Assembly (NCBI RefSeq): GCF_034190915.1
Contig: NW_026947501.1
Coordinates: 1,736,001 to 1,800,000 of the forward strand
Length of the DNA stretch: 64,000 nt
Direction of reading: 5' to 3'
Origin: Cavia porcellus
Taxonomy: Eukaryota > Chordata > Mammalia > Rodentia > Caviidae
Shown: positions 1 through 12,420 of the stretch, in pieces
How positions within the stretch are numbered: the stretch's first letter is position 1
Layout: every line of letters begins with the position of its first letter
The notes under the pieces: generated by a model
Databases searched by the model: none
Seen by the model: the letters and a program-made list of their open reading frames with translations, nothing else
Told to the model about the DNA's origin: nothing
Translations under genes and position numbers: made by a program

Positions 1-3000
1 GTTAGTGTTAGGGTTACGGTTAGGGTTAGGATTAGGGGTACGATTAGGGTTAGGGTTAGTGTTACATTTGGGGTTACGGTTAGTGTTACGTTTAGGGTTA
101 GGGTTAGGTTTAGGATTAGGTTCAGGTTTAGGGTTACATTTAGGGGTTAGATGTTAGGGATAGGGTTAGTGTTAGGCTTTGGGTTATGGTTGGGGTTAGG
201 TTTGCGATTAGGTTAGGGTTAGGGTAAGGGATAGTGTTAGGGTTAATTTTAGGATTATGGTTAGCATTAGGTTTAAGTTTAGAGTTAGGGTTAGGGTTAG
301 GGTAAGTGTTTAGGTTTTAAGGATATATTTAGGGTTAGGGCTAGCATGAGGTTTAGTTTAGGGTTAGGGTTAGGGTGAGGGTTATTGTTAGGTTTAGGTT
401 TAGGATTATGGTTTGGTGTTATTGTTAGTTTTAGGATCAGGTTGAGGTGTAGATTTAGGTTAAGGGTTAGGGTTAGGCTTAGGTTGAGGTTTAGAATTAG
501 ATTTAGGGTTATGGTTAGAAGTTAGGTTTGGGTTAGGGTTAGGTTTAGGGTTAGAGTTAGAGATTAGGTTGCGGGTAGGTTTACGGTTAGGTTTAGGTTA
601 AGCTTTAGGATTAGGTTTAGGGTTAGGGTTGGGGATAGTGTTAGGGTTAGGGTTAGGGTTTAGGGTTAAGTTTATGTTTAGGGTTAGTGTTATGTTTATG
701 TTTTGTGTTAAAATTAGGGTTAGGGCTAGGCTTATGTTTAGGGATAGGGTAAGACTTAGGATTAGGGTTAAAGAATAGGTTTAGGGTTAGGGTTAGGGTT
801 ATTTTTAGGGTTAGAGTTTAGCGTTAGAGTTAGGGTTAGGGTTATAGATAGGGTTAGGGTTAGGGTTACGGTTATGTTTAGGTTTAGGGTTAAAGTTAGG
901 GTTAGGGTTACTGTTAGGTTTAGTGTTAGGGATAGGTTAAAGCTTAGGATTAGGTTTAGAGGATAGGTTTAGTTGTTAGGGTTATGGTTAATTTTAGGGT
1001 TAGTGTTAGTGTTATGTTTAGAGTTTATTGTTAGGGTTAGTGTTAGTGTTAGGGTTAGGGTTAGTGTTATTGTTAAGACTAGAATTAGGGTTAGGGTTAA
1101 GGTTAGGTTTTGTGTTAGTCTTACCATTAAGGTTAGTGTTAGTGTTAGGGTTTGGTTTAGGGGTTAGGTGTTAGGGATAGGGTTAGCGATAGGCTTCAGG
1201 TTACAGTTAGGATTGGGGGTACGATTAGGTTAGGGTTACGATAAGGGTTAGGATTATTAGTTTTAGGATTAGGGTTAGTGTTAGCATTAAGGATAGGCTT
1301 AGGGTTAGGTTGATCATTAGGGTTACGGTTATGGTTAGAAGATAGTTTTAGGGTTAGGGTTAAGGTTAGGGTTAGGGTTAGGGTTAGAGGTTAGGGTTAG
1401 GGTTAGGGTGAGGTTTAGGTATAGGTATAGGGTTAGGCTTAGGGTTTGGTTTAGGTTTAGGTTTAGGGCTAGTGTTTAGGTTAGAGTTTAGTGTTAGTGT
1501 TAGGGTTATGGTTAGTGTTAGGTTTAAAGTTAAGATTAGGGATAGTTTTAGGATTAAGGTTATGGTTAGATGTTAGGGTTAGGTTTAGTGTTAGGTTTAG
1601 ACAGGATTAGGGTCAGGGTAAGGTTTAAGGATAGGATTGGGGGAAGTGTTATGGTTAGGGTTAGGTTTAGAGTTTAGGGTTAGGGTTACGTTTAGGGTTA
1701 TGTTTCGGATTTGGGTTCAGGTTAGGGTTATGGTTAGATGTTAGGCTTTTGTTTAGGGTTAGGGTTAGGTTTAGGGTTAGAGTTAAGGGTTAGTGTTAGT
1801 GTTAGGGTAAAGGTTAGGGTTAGTGTTAGTGTTAAGTTTAGGGCTAGGGTTAGGGATAGGTTTAGGCTTAGTGTTAGCATTAATGTTAGGGTTACATGTA
1901 GAGGTTAGTTTTAGGCTTAGAGTTAGGTTTAGGGTTAAGGTTAGAGTTAGAGTTATGGGTTAGGGTTAGGGTTAGTGTTAGGGCTAGGATTAGGGTTAGG
2001 GATTAGGGTTAATGTTAGGTTTAGGGTTAGGTTTGGGTTATGGTTCGTGTTAGGGTTAGGGTTATGGTTAGGGTAAGTTTTAAGATTAGCGTTACGGTTA
2101 GGTTTAGGATTAAGGTTATGTTTAGATATTAGTGTTAGTGTTGGGGTTAGTGTTAGTGTTAGTGTTAGGGTTATGGATAGACAGGTTTAGGTTTAGGGTT
2201 AGGTTTAGTGTTAGGATTGTGTTTAGGGTTAGGACTATGGAAATGATTAGGCTGTGGCTTGTGATGTTATTTTTAGGGTAAGGGTTAGATTTAGGGTTAG
2301 AGGATTCGGGTTATGGATAGGTTTAGGGCTAGGATTAGTGTTAGGAATTAGGGTTAGTTTTAGTTTTAGGGTTAGGGTTGGGTTAGGGTTAGGGTTAGGG
2401 TTAGTATTGGGGTTAGGCTTAGGGTTAGAGGTATGGGTTAGGGTTAGAGTTAGGATTAGGGTTAGAGTTAGAGTTAGGTTTAGGGTTTATGGTTAGGGAT
2501 AGGGTTAGCATTAGGTCTAGGGTTAAGGTTAGAGTGGTAGGGTTAGGTATAGGGTTAGGCTTAGGGTTAGGGTTAGATTTAGGGTTAGGGTTAGGGTTAG
2601 AGGTTAGTGTTAGGGTTAGGGTTATGGTTAGGGTTAGGTTTAAGGTTAAGATTAATTTAGCTTTAGATTTAGGATTAACATTTTGGATTGATTTTAGGGT
2701 TAGGGTTAGGGTTGGTATTGGGGTTAGGTTTACGTTAGGGTTAGGTTTAGAGTTTAGTGTTAGTGTTAGTTTTAGATTTAGGTTTACTGTTAGGGTTAGG
2801 GTGAGGGTTAGGGTAAGGATATTGTTATGGTTAGGGTTAGGAATATGATTAGGGTTTGGCATTTGGTTTTATGGTTATTGTTAGGGTTAAGTTTATTTTT
2901 AGAGGGTTGGGGTTAGGATTAGCATTAGGGTTAGTGTTAGAGTTAGAGGGTTAGGGTAAGGGTTATGCTCAGGGGTAGCATTAGTGTTAGGGTTACTGGT

Positions 3001-3112
3001 AGAGGTTAGTTTTAGGCTTAGGGTTAGGGTTAGGGTTAAGGTTAGAGTTAAAGGTTAGTGTTTGGGTTAGGGATAGGATTATTGTTATAGTTTAGGGTTA
3101 GGGTTTGGGTTA
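1..3112 (+). repeat. Degenerate TTAGGG array, duplication copy A
   Basis: The stretch is built of telomere-like hexamers with frequent single-base variants. It is one of two nearly identical copies. Aligning from position 1 with 4057 onward shows the same order of variants, with only a handful of differences by eye: a one-base length change near 150 (TTAGATGTTAGGG here, TTAGATTTAGGG in the other copy) and a few substitutions near 172, 489, 500 and 670. The match ends at 3112, after which the two copies diverge abruptly. The left edge is cut by the window, so the true block may be longer. No unique coding sequence is visible. Confidence 0.9.
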
Positions 3113-4056
3113 CATTTAGGGTTAGGGTTAGTGTTACGTTTAGGGTTAGGGTTAGGCTTAGGATTAGGTTTAGGGTTAGTGTTACTTTTAGTGGTTAGAT
3201 GTTAAGGATAGTGTTACTGTTAGGCTTCAGGTTATGGTTGGTGTCGGAGTTATGATTAGGTTAGGGTTAGGGTAAAGGATAGTGTTAGGGTTATTTTTAG
3301 GATAATGGTTAGCATTAGGTTTAAGTTTAGAGTTAGGGTTAGGGATAGGGTTAGTTTTTAGGTTTTAGGGATATGGTTAGGGTTCAGCTAGCATTAGAGT
3401 AGTTTAGGCTTAGGGTTACTGTTAGGTTTAAGTTTAGGTTTAGAGGTTAGTGTTAGGTTTATGCTTATTGTTAGGGTTAGTCTTACAGTTCAAGTTTAGC
3501 GATAGGGTTAGCATAAGGTTAGGTTTATATTTAGGGTTATGTTTAGATGTTAGCTTTAGATTTAGTGTTAGCATTGGGTTAGGATTAGGGGTTAGGGTTA
3601 GGGTTAGGGTTGGGCTTGAAACTTAGGTTCAGGGTTAGGGTTAGGGTTAGATGTTAGCTTTAGGGTTATGATTAGGGTTAGGATTAGATTGAGGTTTAGG
3701 GTTAGGGTTAGTGTTGGAAGTTAGGTTTGTATTAGGGTTAAACTTAGGGTTAGCGTTAGGGTTAGGATTAGGGTTAGGATTAGATTGAGGTTTAGGGTTA
3801 GGGTTAGTGTTGGAAGTTAGGTTTGTATTAGGGTTAAACTTAGGGTTAGCGTTAGGGTTAGGATTAGGGTTAGGGATAGTGTTAGGGTTAGGGTTAGGGT
3901 TAGGGTTCGGTTAAGATTTAGCCTTAGGGTTAGAGTTCGTGTTATGGTTAGGGTTAGGGTTAGGGATAAGGTAAGGTTTACGATTAGGGTTAGAGGATCG
4001 GTTTTGGGTTAGGATTGGAGTTATTGTTCAGGTTAGGGTAAGGGTTAGAGTTTAGT
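3113..4056 (+). repeat. Array spacer between copies A and B, with an older partial copy
   Basis: Telomere-like hexamers continue. About 3113-3415 follows the variant order of about 62-355 (for example the strings TTACTTTTAGTGGTTAGATG, AGGCTTCAGGTTATGG, and TTTAGGTTTTAGGGATAT followed by GCTAGCAT), but with many substitutions. It therefore looks like an older, diverged duplicate of the start of copy A. The rest is array with a 96-bp tandem duplication (listed separately). No gene is seen. Confidence 0.7.
3670..3875 (+). repeat. 96-bp tandem duplication
   Basis: The string GGATTAGATTGAGGTTTAGG starts at 3681 and again at 3777, and the bases between (with TGTTGGAAGTTAGG, TTTGTATTAGGG and TTAAACTTAGGG) recur in the same order without visible change. 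The 96-bp unit is 16 hexamers, so the six-base register is kept. Two copies with no visible divergence suggest a young local slippage or unequal-exchange event. Confidence 0.85.
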
Positions 4057-7000
4057 GTTAGTGTTAGGGTTACGGTTAGGGTTAGGATTAGGGGTACGAT
4101 TAGGGTTAGGGTTAGTGTTACATTTGGGGTTACGGTTAGTGTTACGTTTAGGGTTAGGGTTAGGTTTAGGATTAGGTTCAGGTTTAGGGTTACATTTAGG
4201 GGTTAGATTTAGGGATAGGGATAGTGTTAGGCTTCGGGTTATGGTTGGGGTTAGGTTTGCGATTAGGTTAGGGTTAGGGTAAGGGATAGTGTTAGGGTTA
4301 ATTTTAGGATTATGGTTAGCATTAGGTTTAAGTTTAGAGTTAGGGTTAGGGTTAGGGTAAGTGTTTAGGTTTTAAGGATATATTTAGGGTTAGGGCTAGC
4401 ATGAGGTTTAGTTTAGGGTTAGGGTTAGGGTGAGGGTTATTGTTAGGTTTAGGTTTAGGATTATGGTTTGGTGTTATTGTTAGTTTTAGGATCAGGTTGA
4501 GGTGTAGATTTAGGTTAAGGGTTAGGGTTAGGCTTAGGTTGAGGTTTAGAATTAGGTTTAGGGTTACGGTTAGAAGTTAGGTTTGGGTTAGGGTTAGGTT
4601 TAGGGTTAGAGTTAGAGATTAGGTTGCGGGTAGGTTTACGGTTAGGTTTAGGTTAAGCTTTAGGATTAGGTTTAGGGTTAGGGTTGGGGATAGTGTTAGG
4701 GTTAGGGTTAGGGTTTAGGGTTAAGGTTATGTTTAGGGTTAGTGTTATGTTTATGTTTTGTGTTAAAATTAGGGTTAGGGCTAGGCTTATGTTTAGGGAT
4801 AGGGTAAGACTTAGGATTAGGGTTAAAGAATAGGTTTAGGGTTAGGGTTAGGGTTATTTTTAGGGTTAGAGTTTAGCGTTAGAGTTAGGGTTAGGGTTAT
4901 AGATAGGGTTAGGGTTAGGGTTACGGTTATGTTTAGGTTTAGGGTTAAAGTTAGGGTTAGGGTTACTGTTAGGTTTAGTGTTAGGGATAGGTTAAAGCTT
5001 AGGATTAGGTTTAGAGGATAGGTTTAGTTGTTAGGGTTATGGTTAATTTTAGGGTTAGTGTTAGTGTTATGTTTAGAGTTTATTGTTAGGGTTAGTGTTA
5101 GTGTTAGGGTTAGGGTTAGTGTTATTGTTAAGACTAGAATTAGGGTTAGGGTTAAGGTTAGGTTTTGTGTTAGTCTTACCATTAAGGTTAGTGTTAGTGT
5201 TAGGGTTTGGTTTAGGGGTTAGGTGTTAGGGATAGGGTTAGCGATAGGCTTCAGGTTACAGTTAGGATTGGGGGTACGATTAGGTTAGGGTTACGATAAG
5301 GGTTAGGATTATTAGTTTTAGGATTAGGGTTAGTGTTAGCATTAAGGATAGGCTTAGGGTTAGGTTGATCATTAGGGTTACGGTTATGGTTAGAAGATAG
5401 TTTTAGGGTTAGGGTTAAGGTTAGGGTTAGGGTTAGGGTTAGAGGTTAGGGTTAGGGTTAGGGTGAGGTTTAGGTATAGGTATAGGGTTAGGCTTAGGGT
5501 TTGGTTTAGGTTTAGGTTTAGGGCTAGTGTTTAGGTTAGAGTTTAGTGTTAGTGTTAGGGTTATGGTTAGTGTTAGGTTTAAAGTTAAGATTAGGGATAG
5601 TTTTAGGATTAAGGTTATGGTTAGATGTTAGGGTTAGGTTTAGTGTTAGGTTTAGACAGGATTAGGGTCAGGGTAAGGTTTAAGGATAGGATTGGGGGAA
5701 GTGTTATGGTTAGGGTTAGGTTTAGAGTTTAGGGTTAGGGTTACGTTTAGGGTTATGTTTCGGATTTGGGTTCAGGTTAGGGTTATGGTTAGATGTTAGG
5801 CTTTTGTTTAGGGTTAGGGTTAGGTTTAGGGTTAGAGTTAAGGGTTAGTGTTAGTGTTAGGGTAAAGGTTAGGGTTAGTGTTAGTGTTAAGTTTAGGGCT
5901 AGGGTTAGGGATAGGTTTAGGCTTAGTGTTAGCATTAATGTTAGGGTTACATGTAGAGGTTAGTTTTAGGCTTAGAGTTAGGTTTAGGGTTAAGGTTAGA
6001 GTTAGAGTTATGGGTTAGGGTTAGGGTTAGTGTTAGGGCTAGGATTAGGGTTAGGGATTAGGGTTAATGTTAGGTTTAGGGTTAGGTTTGGGTTATGGTT
6101 CGTGTTAGGGTTAGGGTTATGGTTAGGGTAAGTTTTAAGATTAGCGTTACGGTTAGGTTTAGGATTAAGGTTATGTTTAGATATTAGTGTTAGTGTTGGG
6201 GTTAGTGTTAGTGTTAGTGTTAGGGTTATGGATAGACAGGTTTAGGTTTAGGGTTAGGTTTAGTGTTAGGATTGTGTTTAGGGTTAGGACTATGGAAATG
6301 ATTAGGCTGTGGCTTGTGATGTTATTTTTAGGGTAAGGGTTAGATTTAGGGTTAGAGGATTCGGGTTATGGATAGGTTTAGGGCTAGGATTAGTGTTAGG
6401 AATTAGGGTTAGTTTTAGTTTTAGGGTTAGGGTTGGGTTAGGGTTAGGGTTAGGGTTAGTATTGGGGTTAGGCTTAGGGTTAGAGGTATGGGTTAGGGTT
6501 AGAGTTAGGATTAGGGTTAGAGTTAGAGTTAGGTTTAGGGTTTATGGTTAGGGATAGGGTTAGCATTAGGTCTAGGGTTAAGGTTAGAGTGGTAGGGTTA
6601 GGTATAGGGTTAGGCTTAGGGTTAGGGTTAGATTTAGGGTTAGGGTTAGGGTTAGAGGTTAGTGTTAGGGTTAGGGTTATGGTTAGGGTTAGGTTTAAGG
6701 TTAAGATTAATTTAGCTTTAGATTTAGGATTAACATTTTGGATTGATTTTAGGGTTAGGGTTAGGGTTGGTATTGGGGTTAGGTTTACGTTAGGGTTAGG
6801 TTTAGAGTTTAGTGTTAGTGTTAGTTTTAGATTTAGGTTTACTGTTAGGGTTAGGGTGAGGGTTAGGGTAAGGATATTGTTATGGTTAGGGTTAGGAATA
6901 TGATTAGGGTTTGGCATTTGGTTTTATGGTTATTGTTAGGGTTAAGTTTATTTTTAGAGGGTTGGGGTTAGGATTAGCATTAGGGTTAGTGTTAGAGTTA

Positions 7001-7167
7001 GAGGGTTAGGGTAAGGGTTATGCTCAGGGGTAGCATTAGTGTTAGGGTTACTGGTAGAGGTTAGTTTTAGGCTTAGGGTTAGGGTTAGGGTTAAGGTTAG
7101 AGTTAAAGGTTAGTGTTTGGGTTAGGGATAGGATTATTGTTATAGTTTAGGGTTAGGGTTTGGGTTA
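4057..7167 (+). repeat. Degenerate TTAGGG array, duplication copy B
   Basis: This is the second copy of 1-3112, displaced by 4056 bp at the start and 4055 bp after a one-base length change near 4205. Even rare variants (such as a TCTTACCATTAAGG string and ATTTTGGATTGATTTTAG) recur exactly. At 7167 the shared sequence stops: copy A continues TTACATTTAGGG while copy B continues TTAAGGTTAGAG. The long dipeptide-type open frames in the two copies are identical and are repeat artefacts. Confidence 0.9.
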
Positions 7168-10100
7168 AGGTTAGAGTTAGTGTTAGGGTTATGAGTAGGT
7201 TTATGTTTAGAGTTTAGGGTTAGGGTTAGTTTATGTTTAGGGTTAGGGTTGGGCTTAGGGTTAAGATTATGAGTTAGGGTTAGGTGTAGGCTTACGGTTA
7301 GGATTACGGTTAGTGTTAGGATTAGGGTTAGGATTAGGGGTTAGGTGTTAGGGAGAGTGTTAGGGTAAGGCATACGGTTACTGTTAGTGTTAGGGTTAGG
7401 ATTGGGTTTAGAGTTAGAGGGTTAGGGTTAGGTTTATGGTTCGAGATTAGGGTTAGGGTTAGCGTTAGGTTTAGGGTTAGGGTTAGTCTTAGAGTTTAGG
7501 GTTAGGGTTAGGGTTAGGGTTAGCATTGAAGCTTAGGTTTAGGGTTAAGTTTAGGGTTATAAGTTAGCTTTTGGGTTATGGTTAGTGCTAGCCTTTGTTT
7601 GAGGTTTAGCGTTAGGTTTAGGGTAAGGGTTAGATTTTAAGTTTGTGTTAGGATTAATGTTAGGGTTAGGGTTAGGTTTAGAGGATAGGATTAGGTTTAG
7701 GTTTATGGTTAGGGTTAGGTTTAGGGTTAGGTTTAGGTTTAGGGTTAGCGTTAGGGTTAGTGTTAGGTTTAAACTTAAGGTTATTTTTAGGTTTAGGATT
7801 AACGTTATGGATAGCTGTTAGGGTTAGGGTTAGGGTTAGGGATAGGGTAACGGTTAGACAGGGTTAGGGATAGGGTTATGTTTAGGGTTAGGTTTGGGGT
7901 AAGGTTTAGGGTTAGTGTTAAGGTTAGGGTTAGGCATATGATTAGGGCTTTTCTTTTGGTGTTATGGTTAGGTTTAGGGTTAATTTTAGGGTTAGAGGGT
8001 TACGGTTATGGTTAGGGTTAGGTTTAGAGTTAGGTTTAGGGTTTATGGTTAGGGATAGGGTGTTATGGTTATTGTTTGGGTTAAGTTTAGGGTTAGAAGG
8101 ATAGGTTTAGTGTTAGAAGCTTAGGTTTAGTGTTAGAAGCTTAGGTTTAGTGTTCAGTTTAGTGTTAGTAGCTAGCTTTCTGGTTATGGTTAGGTTAGTG
8201 TTAAATGGAGGTTTAGGGTTAGGGTTAGGTTTAGGGTTAGATGTTAGGTTTGTGTTAGGATTAAAGTTAGGGCTAAGATTAAGGTTAGGGTTAGAGTTTA
8301 GGGGTAGGTGTAGGGCTACTGTTACGGTTTGGTTTAGGATTAGTGTTAGTGTTAGGTTTAGGGTTAGGGTTACGGTTAGTGTTAGGGTTAGATGTTACGG
8401 TTAGGGTTAGGGAAAGGGTTATGGTTAGCCTTAGGGTTAGCGTTACACAGGGTTAGATTTAAGGTTATGATTAGCATTAGGATTGGGGTTAAGTTTAGGG
8501 TTAATGTTTAGTTTAGGGTTTTAATTAGGGTTTGGCATTTGGTGTTATGGTTATGGTTAGGGTTAGGGTTAGTTTAGGTTTAGAGGGTTAGGGTTAGAGT
8601 TAGGTTTAATGTTTATGGTTAGGGATAGGTTTAGCGTTAGGGTTAGGATTAGGGTTAGAAGGTTAGGTTTAGGGATATGGTTAGGCTTAGTGTTAGGGTT
8701 CCGGTTAGAGGTTAGTTTTAGGCTTAGGCTTAGGGTTAGGTTTAAGGTTACAGTTAGACATTCGTGTTATTTTTGTGGTTAAGATTAGGGTAAGAGTTTA
8801 GGTTTAGGGTTAGGGTTTGGGTTAGTGCTAGGGTTAGGTTTATGGTTAGAGTTAAGGGTTAGGTTTAGGTTTAGGGTTAGGGTTAGGGTTACAATTAGTA
8901 GTTAGGTTTACGTGTAGGCTTAGGTTTAGGGTTAGGGTAATGGTTAGTGTTAGGTGTTAGGTGTTAGGGAGAGTTTTAGGATAAGGCTTAGGTTTACAGT
9001 TAGGGTTAGGATTAGGTTTAGAGTTAGAGGATTAGGGTTAGGGCCAAGGTTAGGGTTAGGCTTAGGGTTATAGGTTAGAGTTATGTTTAGGGTTATGGTT
9101 ATGGTTAGGGTTTGGGTTCGTGTTAGGGTTAGCGTTAGAGGTTAGGCTTATGGTTAAAGTCAGGCTTAGGGTTAGGGTTAGAATTTAGGTTTAGGGTTAG
9201 TGTTAGGGTAGGGGTTAGCGTGAGTGTTAGCGTTAGGGTTAGGTTTAGGGTTATGTTTAGAGGTATGGGTTAGGGTTAGGTTAAGGTTTAGGGTTAGCAT
9301 TAGGGTTAGTGTTTAGAGTTAGGATTAGATTTAGGGTTAGGGTTTGGTTTAGGGTTAGGGTTTGGGTTAGGGTTAAGGTTAGAGTTATGTTTAGGGTTTA
9401 TGGTTAGGGATAGTGTTAACGTTAAGTTTAGGGTTATGGTTAGAGGGTTACTGTTGGGAATAGGTTAGGATTAGGGTAAGGGTTAGTGGGAGGGTTAAGG
9501 TTAGAGGTTAGGTTTAGGCTTAGTGTTAGGGTTAGAGTTAGTGTTAGAGGTTAGTTTTAGGGCTAGGGTTAGATTAGGGTTAGTGTTTAGGGTTAGGTTC
9601 AGGGTTAGTGTTAGTGTTATGTCTAGGGTTAGAGTTTAGGGCTAGGGTTAGGTTTTGTTTTAGGGCTAGGGTTTGGTTTACATTTCAAGTTTAGAGTTTG
9701 GGTTACCATTCGGTTTAGGGTTAGGTTTAGCATTCGGGTTAGTGTTAGGTATAGTGTTAGGGTTATGGTTAGGGTTTAGTGTTAGGGTTAGGGTTACAGT
9801 TAAGTTTAGGATTAGGGTTTGGTTTAGTTTTAGGTTTAGGTTTTGGGTTTGGGTTAGAAGTTATGTTTAGCATTAGGGTTAGGTTTAGGGTTAGAAGTTA
9901 GGGTTAGGGTTAGTGTTAGGGTTAGGGTTACGGTTCGAGATTAGTGTTAGGGTTAGCGTTAGGGTTAGGGTTAAGGTTATGGTTAGATTTTTGCATTAGA
10001 TTTAGTGTTAGGCCTGTCGTTAGGCATAGAGTTAGGGTTAGGCTTAGATGTTAGGGTTAGGGTTGAAGCTTAGGTTTAGGGTTAACTTTAGGGTTAGAAG

Positions 10101-12420
10101 TTAGCTTTAGGCTTATGGTTAGGGTTAGGTTTAGGTTGAGGTTTAATTTTAGGGTTAGGGTTAGAAGTTAGGTTTGTGTAAGGTTATGGTTAGTGTTAGG
10201 ATTAGGGTTAGGGTTAGGGTTAGTATTAAAGTTAGGGTTAGGATTAGGGTTAAGGTTAGTGTTAATGTTACTGTTAGGGTTAGAGGTGTGGGTTATGGTG
10301 TGGGTTATGGTTAGGGTAAGGGTTAGTGTTAGGATTATGGTTAGGGATTAGGGTTTATTTATGTTTACGTTTAGGGTTGTGTTCCGGTTAGATTTAGGGT
10401 TAGTGTTAAGGTTAGGGTTAGGATTAGATGTATGGGTTAGGGGTACGGTTAGGTTTAGTGTTACGCTTAGGTTTAGGGTTAGGGATAGGGTTAGGGTTAG
10501 GTTTAAGGTTTGAGGTTAGTGTTAGGTTTAGGGTTATGGTTAGGATTAGGGTTAAGGTTAAGGTTAGGTTTAGGTATAGGATTAACTTTAGAGTTAGATG
10601 TTTGTGTTAGGGTTAGGGTTAGTGTTAGGGTTAGGGTTAAACAGGGTTAAGGCTAAGGTTATGTTTAGCGTTAGGATTGGGGTTAGGGTTAGGGTTAGTA
10701 TTAGGGATAGGTTTAGGGATATGATTAGGGTTTGGCGTTTAGTGTTATTGTTAGGGTTAGTGTTAGGTTTAGCATTAGAGAGTTAGGGTTAGGGTTAGGG
10801 TTAGAGTTAGGTTTGGGTTTTATGGTTAGGGATAGGGTTAGCATTAGGGTTTGGTTTACGGTTAGAGGGTTAGGGTTAGGGATAGTGTTATGCTTAGGGT
10901 TAGGATTAGGGTTAGAGTTATGGTTAGAGGTTAGTTTTAGGCTTAGGGTTAGGGTTAAGTTTAGAGTTAAAGGTTAGTGTTAGGGTAGGTTTAGGATTTG
11001 GGTTAAAGTTTAGTGTTAGGGTTAAAGTTAGTGTTAGGGTTAATTTTAGGGTTAGAGTTTAGGTTTATTGTTAGGTTTCAGTTTAGTGTTAGGGTTAGGG
11101 TTAGGGTTAGGTTTAGGGATTAGGGTTCAGGTTAGGTTTAGGATTAGGGTTAGGGTTATCATTAGGGTTAGGGTTAGGTTAGGGATAGGTTTAGGGGTTA
11201 GGTGTTAGGGCTAGAGTCAAGGTTAAGCTACGGAATACAGTTAGGTTTAGGGTTAGGGTTATTGTTAGATTTTGGGTTAGGGTAAGTGTTAGGGGTAGGG
11301 TTTAGGGTTAGGGTTACTGTTATTATTAAATTTTCAGTTAGGGTTAGGGTTTATGTGTTAAGGACATGGTTAGGATTATGGTTAGGGTTACAGTTAGAGT
11401 TAGGGTTAGGGTTAGAGTTAGGGTTAGGGTTTGTATTAGCATTAGGGTTTTATGGTTAGGGTCCCTTGAGTGAGGGTTTGGGGTTAGGGTTATGTTAGGC
11501 TTAGGGTTAGGTTTAGGGTTAGGTTTACAGTTATGGTTAAGTTAAGGGATAGTGTTCTTTTTTGTGATGGGGATTAGTGTTATTGTTAGGGTTAGGGCCT
11601 GGGTTACGGTTAGGCTTTGGTTATGGTTATGGTTAGGGTTATGATTAGGTTAGGGCTATTGTTGGGGTTAGGGTTAAATGTTAGGGATAGTTTTAGGGTT
11701 AGGGTTAGTGTTATGGTTAGAGTTTAGGTTTAGGGTTGGGTTAGTGTTAGGGTTAGGGTTAGTGTTAGGTTTAAGGTTAGGTTTAGTTTTAGGAATTGAA
11801 TTTTGGGTTAGGGTTAGGTTTAGGTTATGGTTAGGTTTTGGGTTAGGATTAGGTTTAGGGTTAGGTTTAGGTGTTAGCTGTTAGCGTTATGGTCATGGTT
11901 AGGGTTAGGGTTATGGTTAGAGGTTAGCGTTAGTTTTGCATTAGGGTTAGGTTTAATACTTAGTTTTAAGTTTATTGTTAGGATTAGGGTTAGGGTTAGG
12001 GTTAGGGTTAGTGTCAGGGTTAGGGTTAGGGTTAACGCTTAGGTTAAGGGTTAGGGTTAGGTTTAGGGTTATGTTTAGTGGTAGGATCACGGTTAGGATT
12101 AGCGTTAGTGGTTAGTTTTAAAGTTAGGGTTATTCTTTGGGTTAGATTTAGTTATTAGTGTTAGGGTTAATGTTAGTGTTAGTGTTAGTGTTAGGGTTAT
12201 CTTTAGGGTTAGGTTTAGGATTAGGGTTATGGTTAGGTTTAGGGTTACAGTTAGGTTAGGGTTAGGGTTAGGGTTATGTTTAGGGGTTAGGTGTTAGGGA
12301 TAGGGTTATGGGATATGGTTAGGGTTAGTTTTAGGTTTAGGGTTGGGTTATGGTTAGGGTTAGCATTTAGGGTTAATGTTAGGTTTTGTGTTAGCGTTAG
12401 GGTTAGGGTTAGGGTTAGTA
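7168..12420 (+). repeat. Degenerate TTAGGG array, no clear large duplication
   Basis: This stretch is a continuous array of variant telomeric hexamers in the same orientation. I found no long duplicate of it elsewhere in the window, but shared short strings imply related ancestry. Small non-repeat scraps occur near 11459-11475 (GTCCCTTGAGTGAGGG) and 11550-11566 (TTCTTTTTTGTGATGGGG). No gene, RNA or unique sequence is visible. Confidence 0.8.
8111..8150 (+). repeat. 20-bp tandem duplication in array
   Basis: TGTTAGAAGCTTAGGTTTAG occurs twice head to tail (8111-8130 and 8131-8150), followed by TGTTCAG. The unit is 20 bp, not a multiple of six, so it breaks the hexamer register. Confidence 0.8.

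Noticed and set aside
2425..2862. 145-codon minus-strand open frame rich in Thr-Leu and Pro-Asn (and its duplicate at 6480-6917)
   Set aside because: It is a direct translation of CCCTAA-type repeat; no domain, no start context, and overlapping open frames on the other strand. Not a gene.
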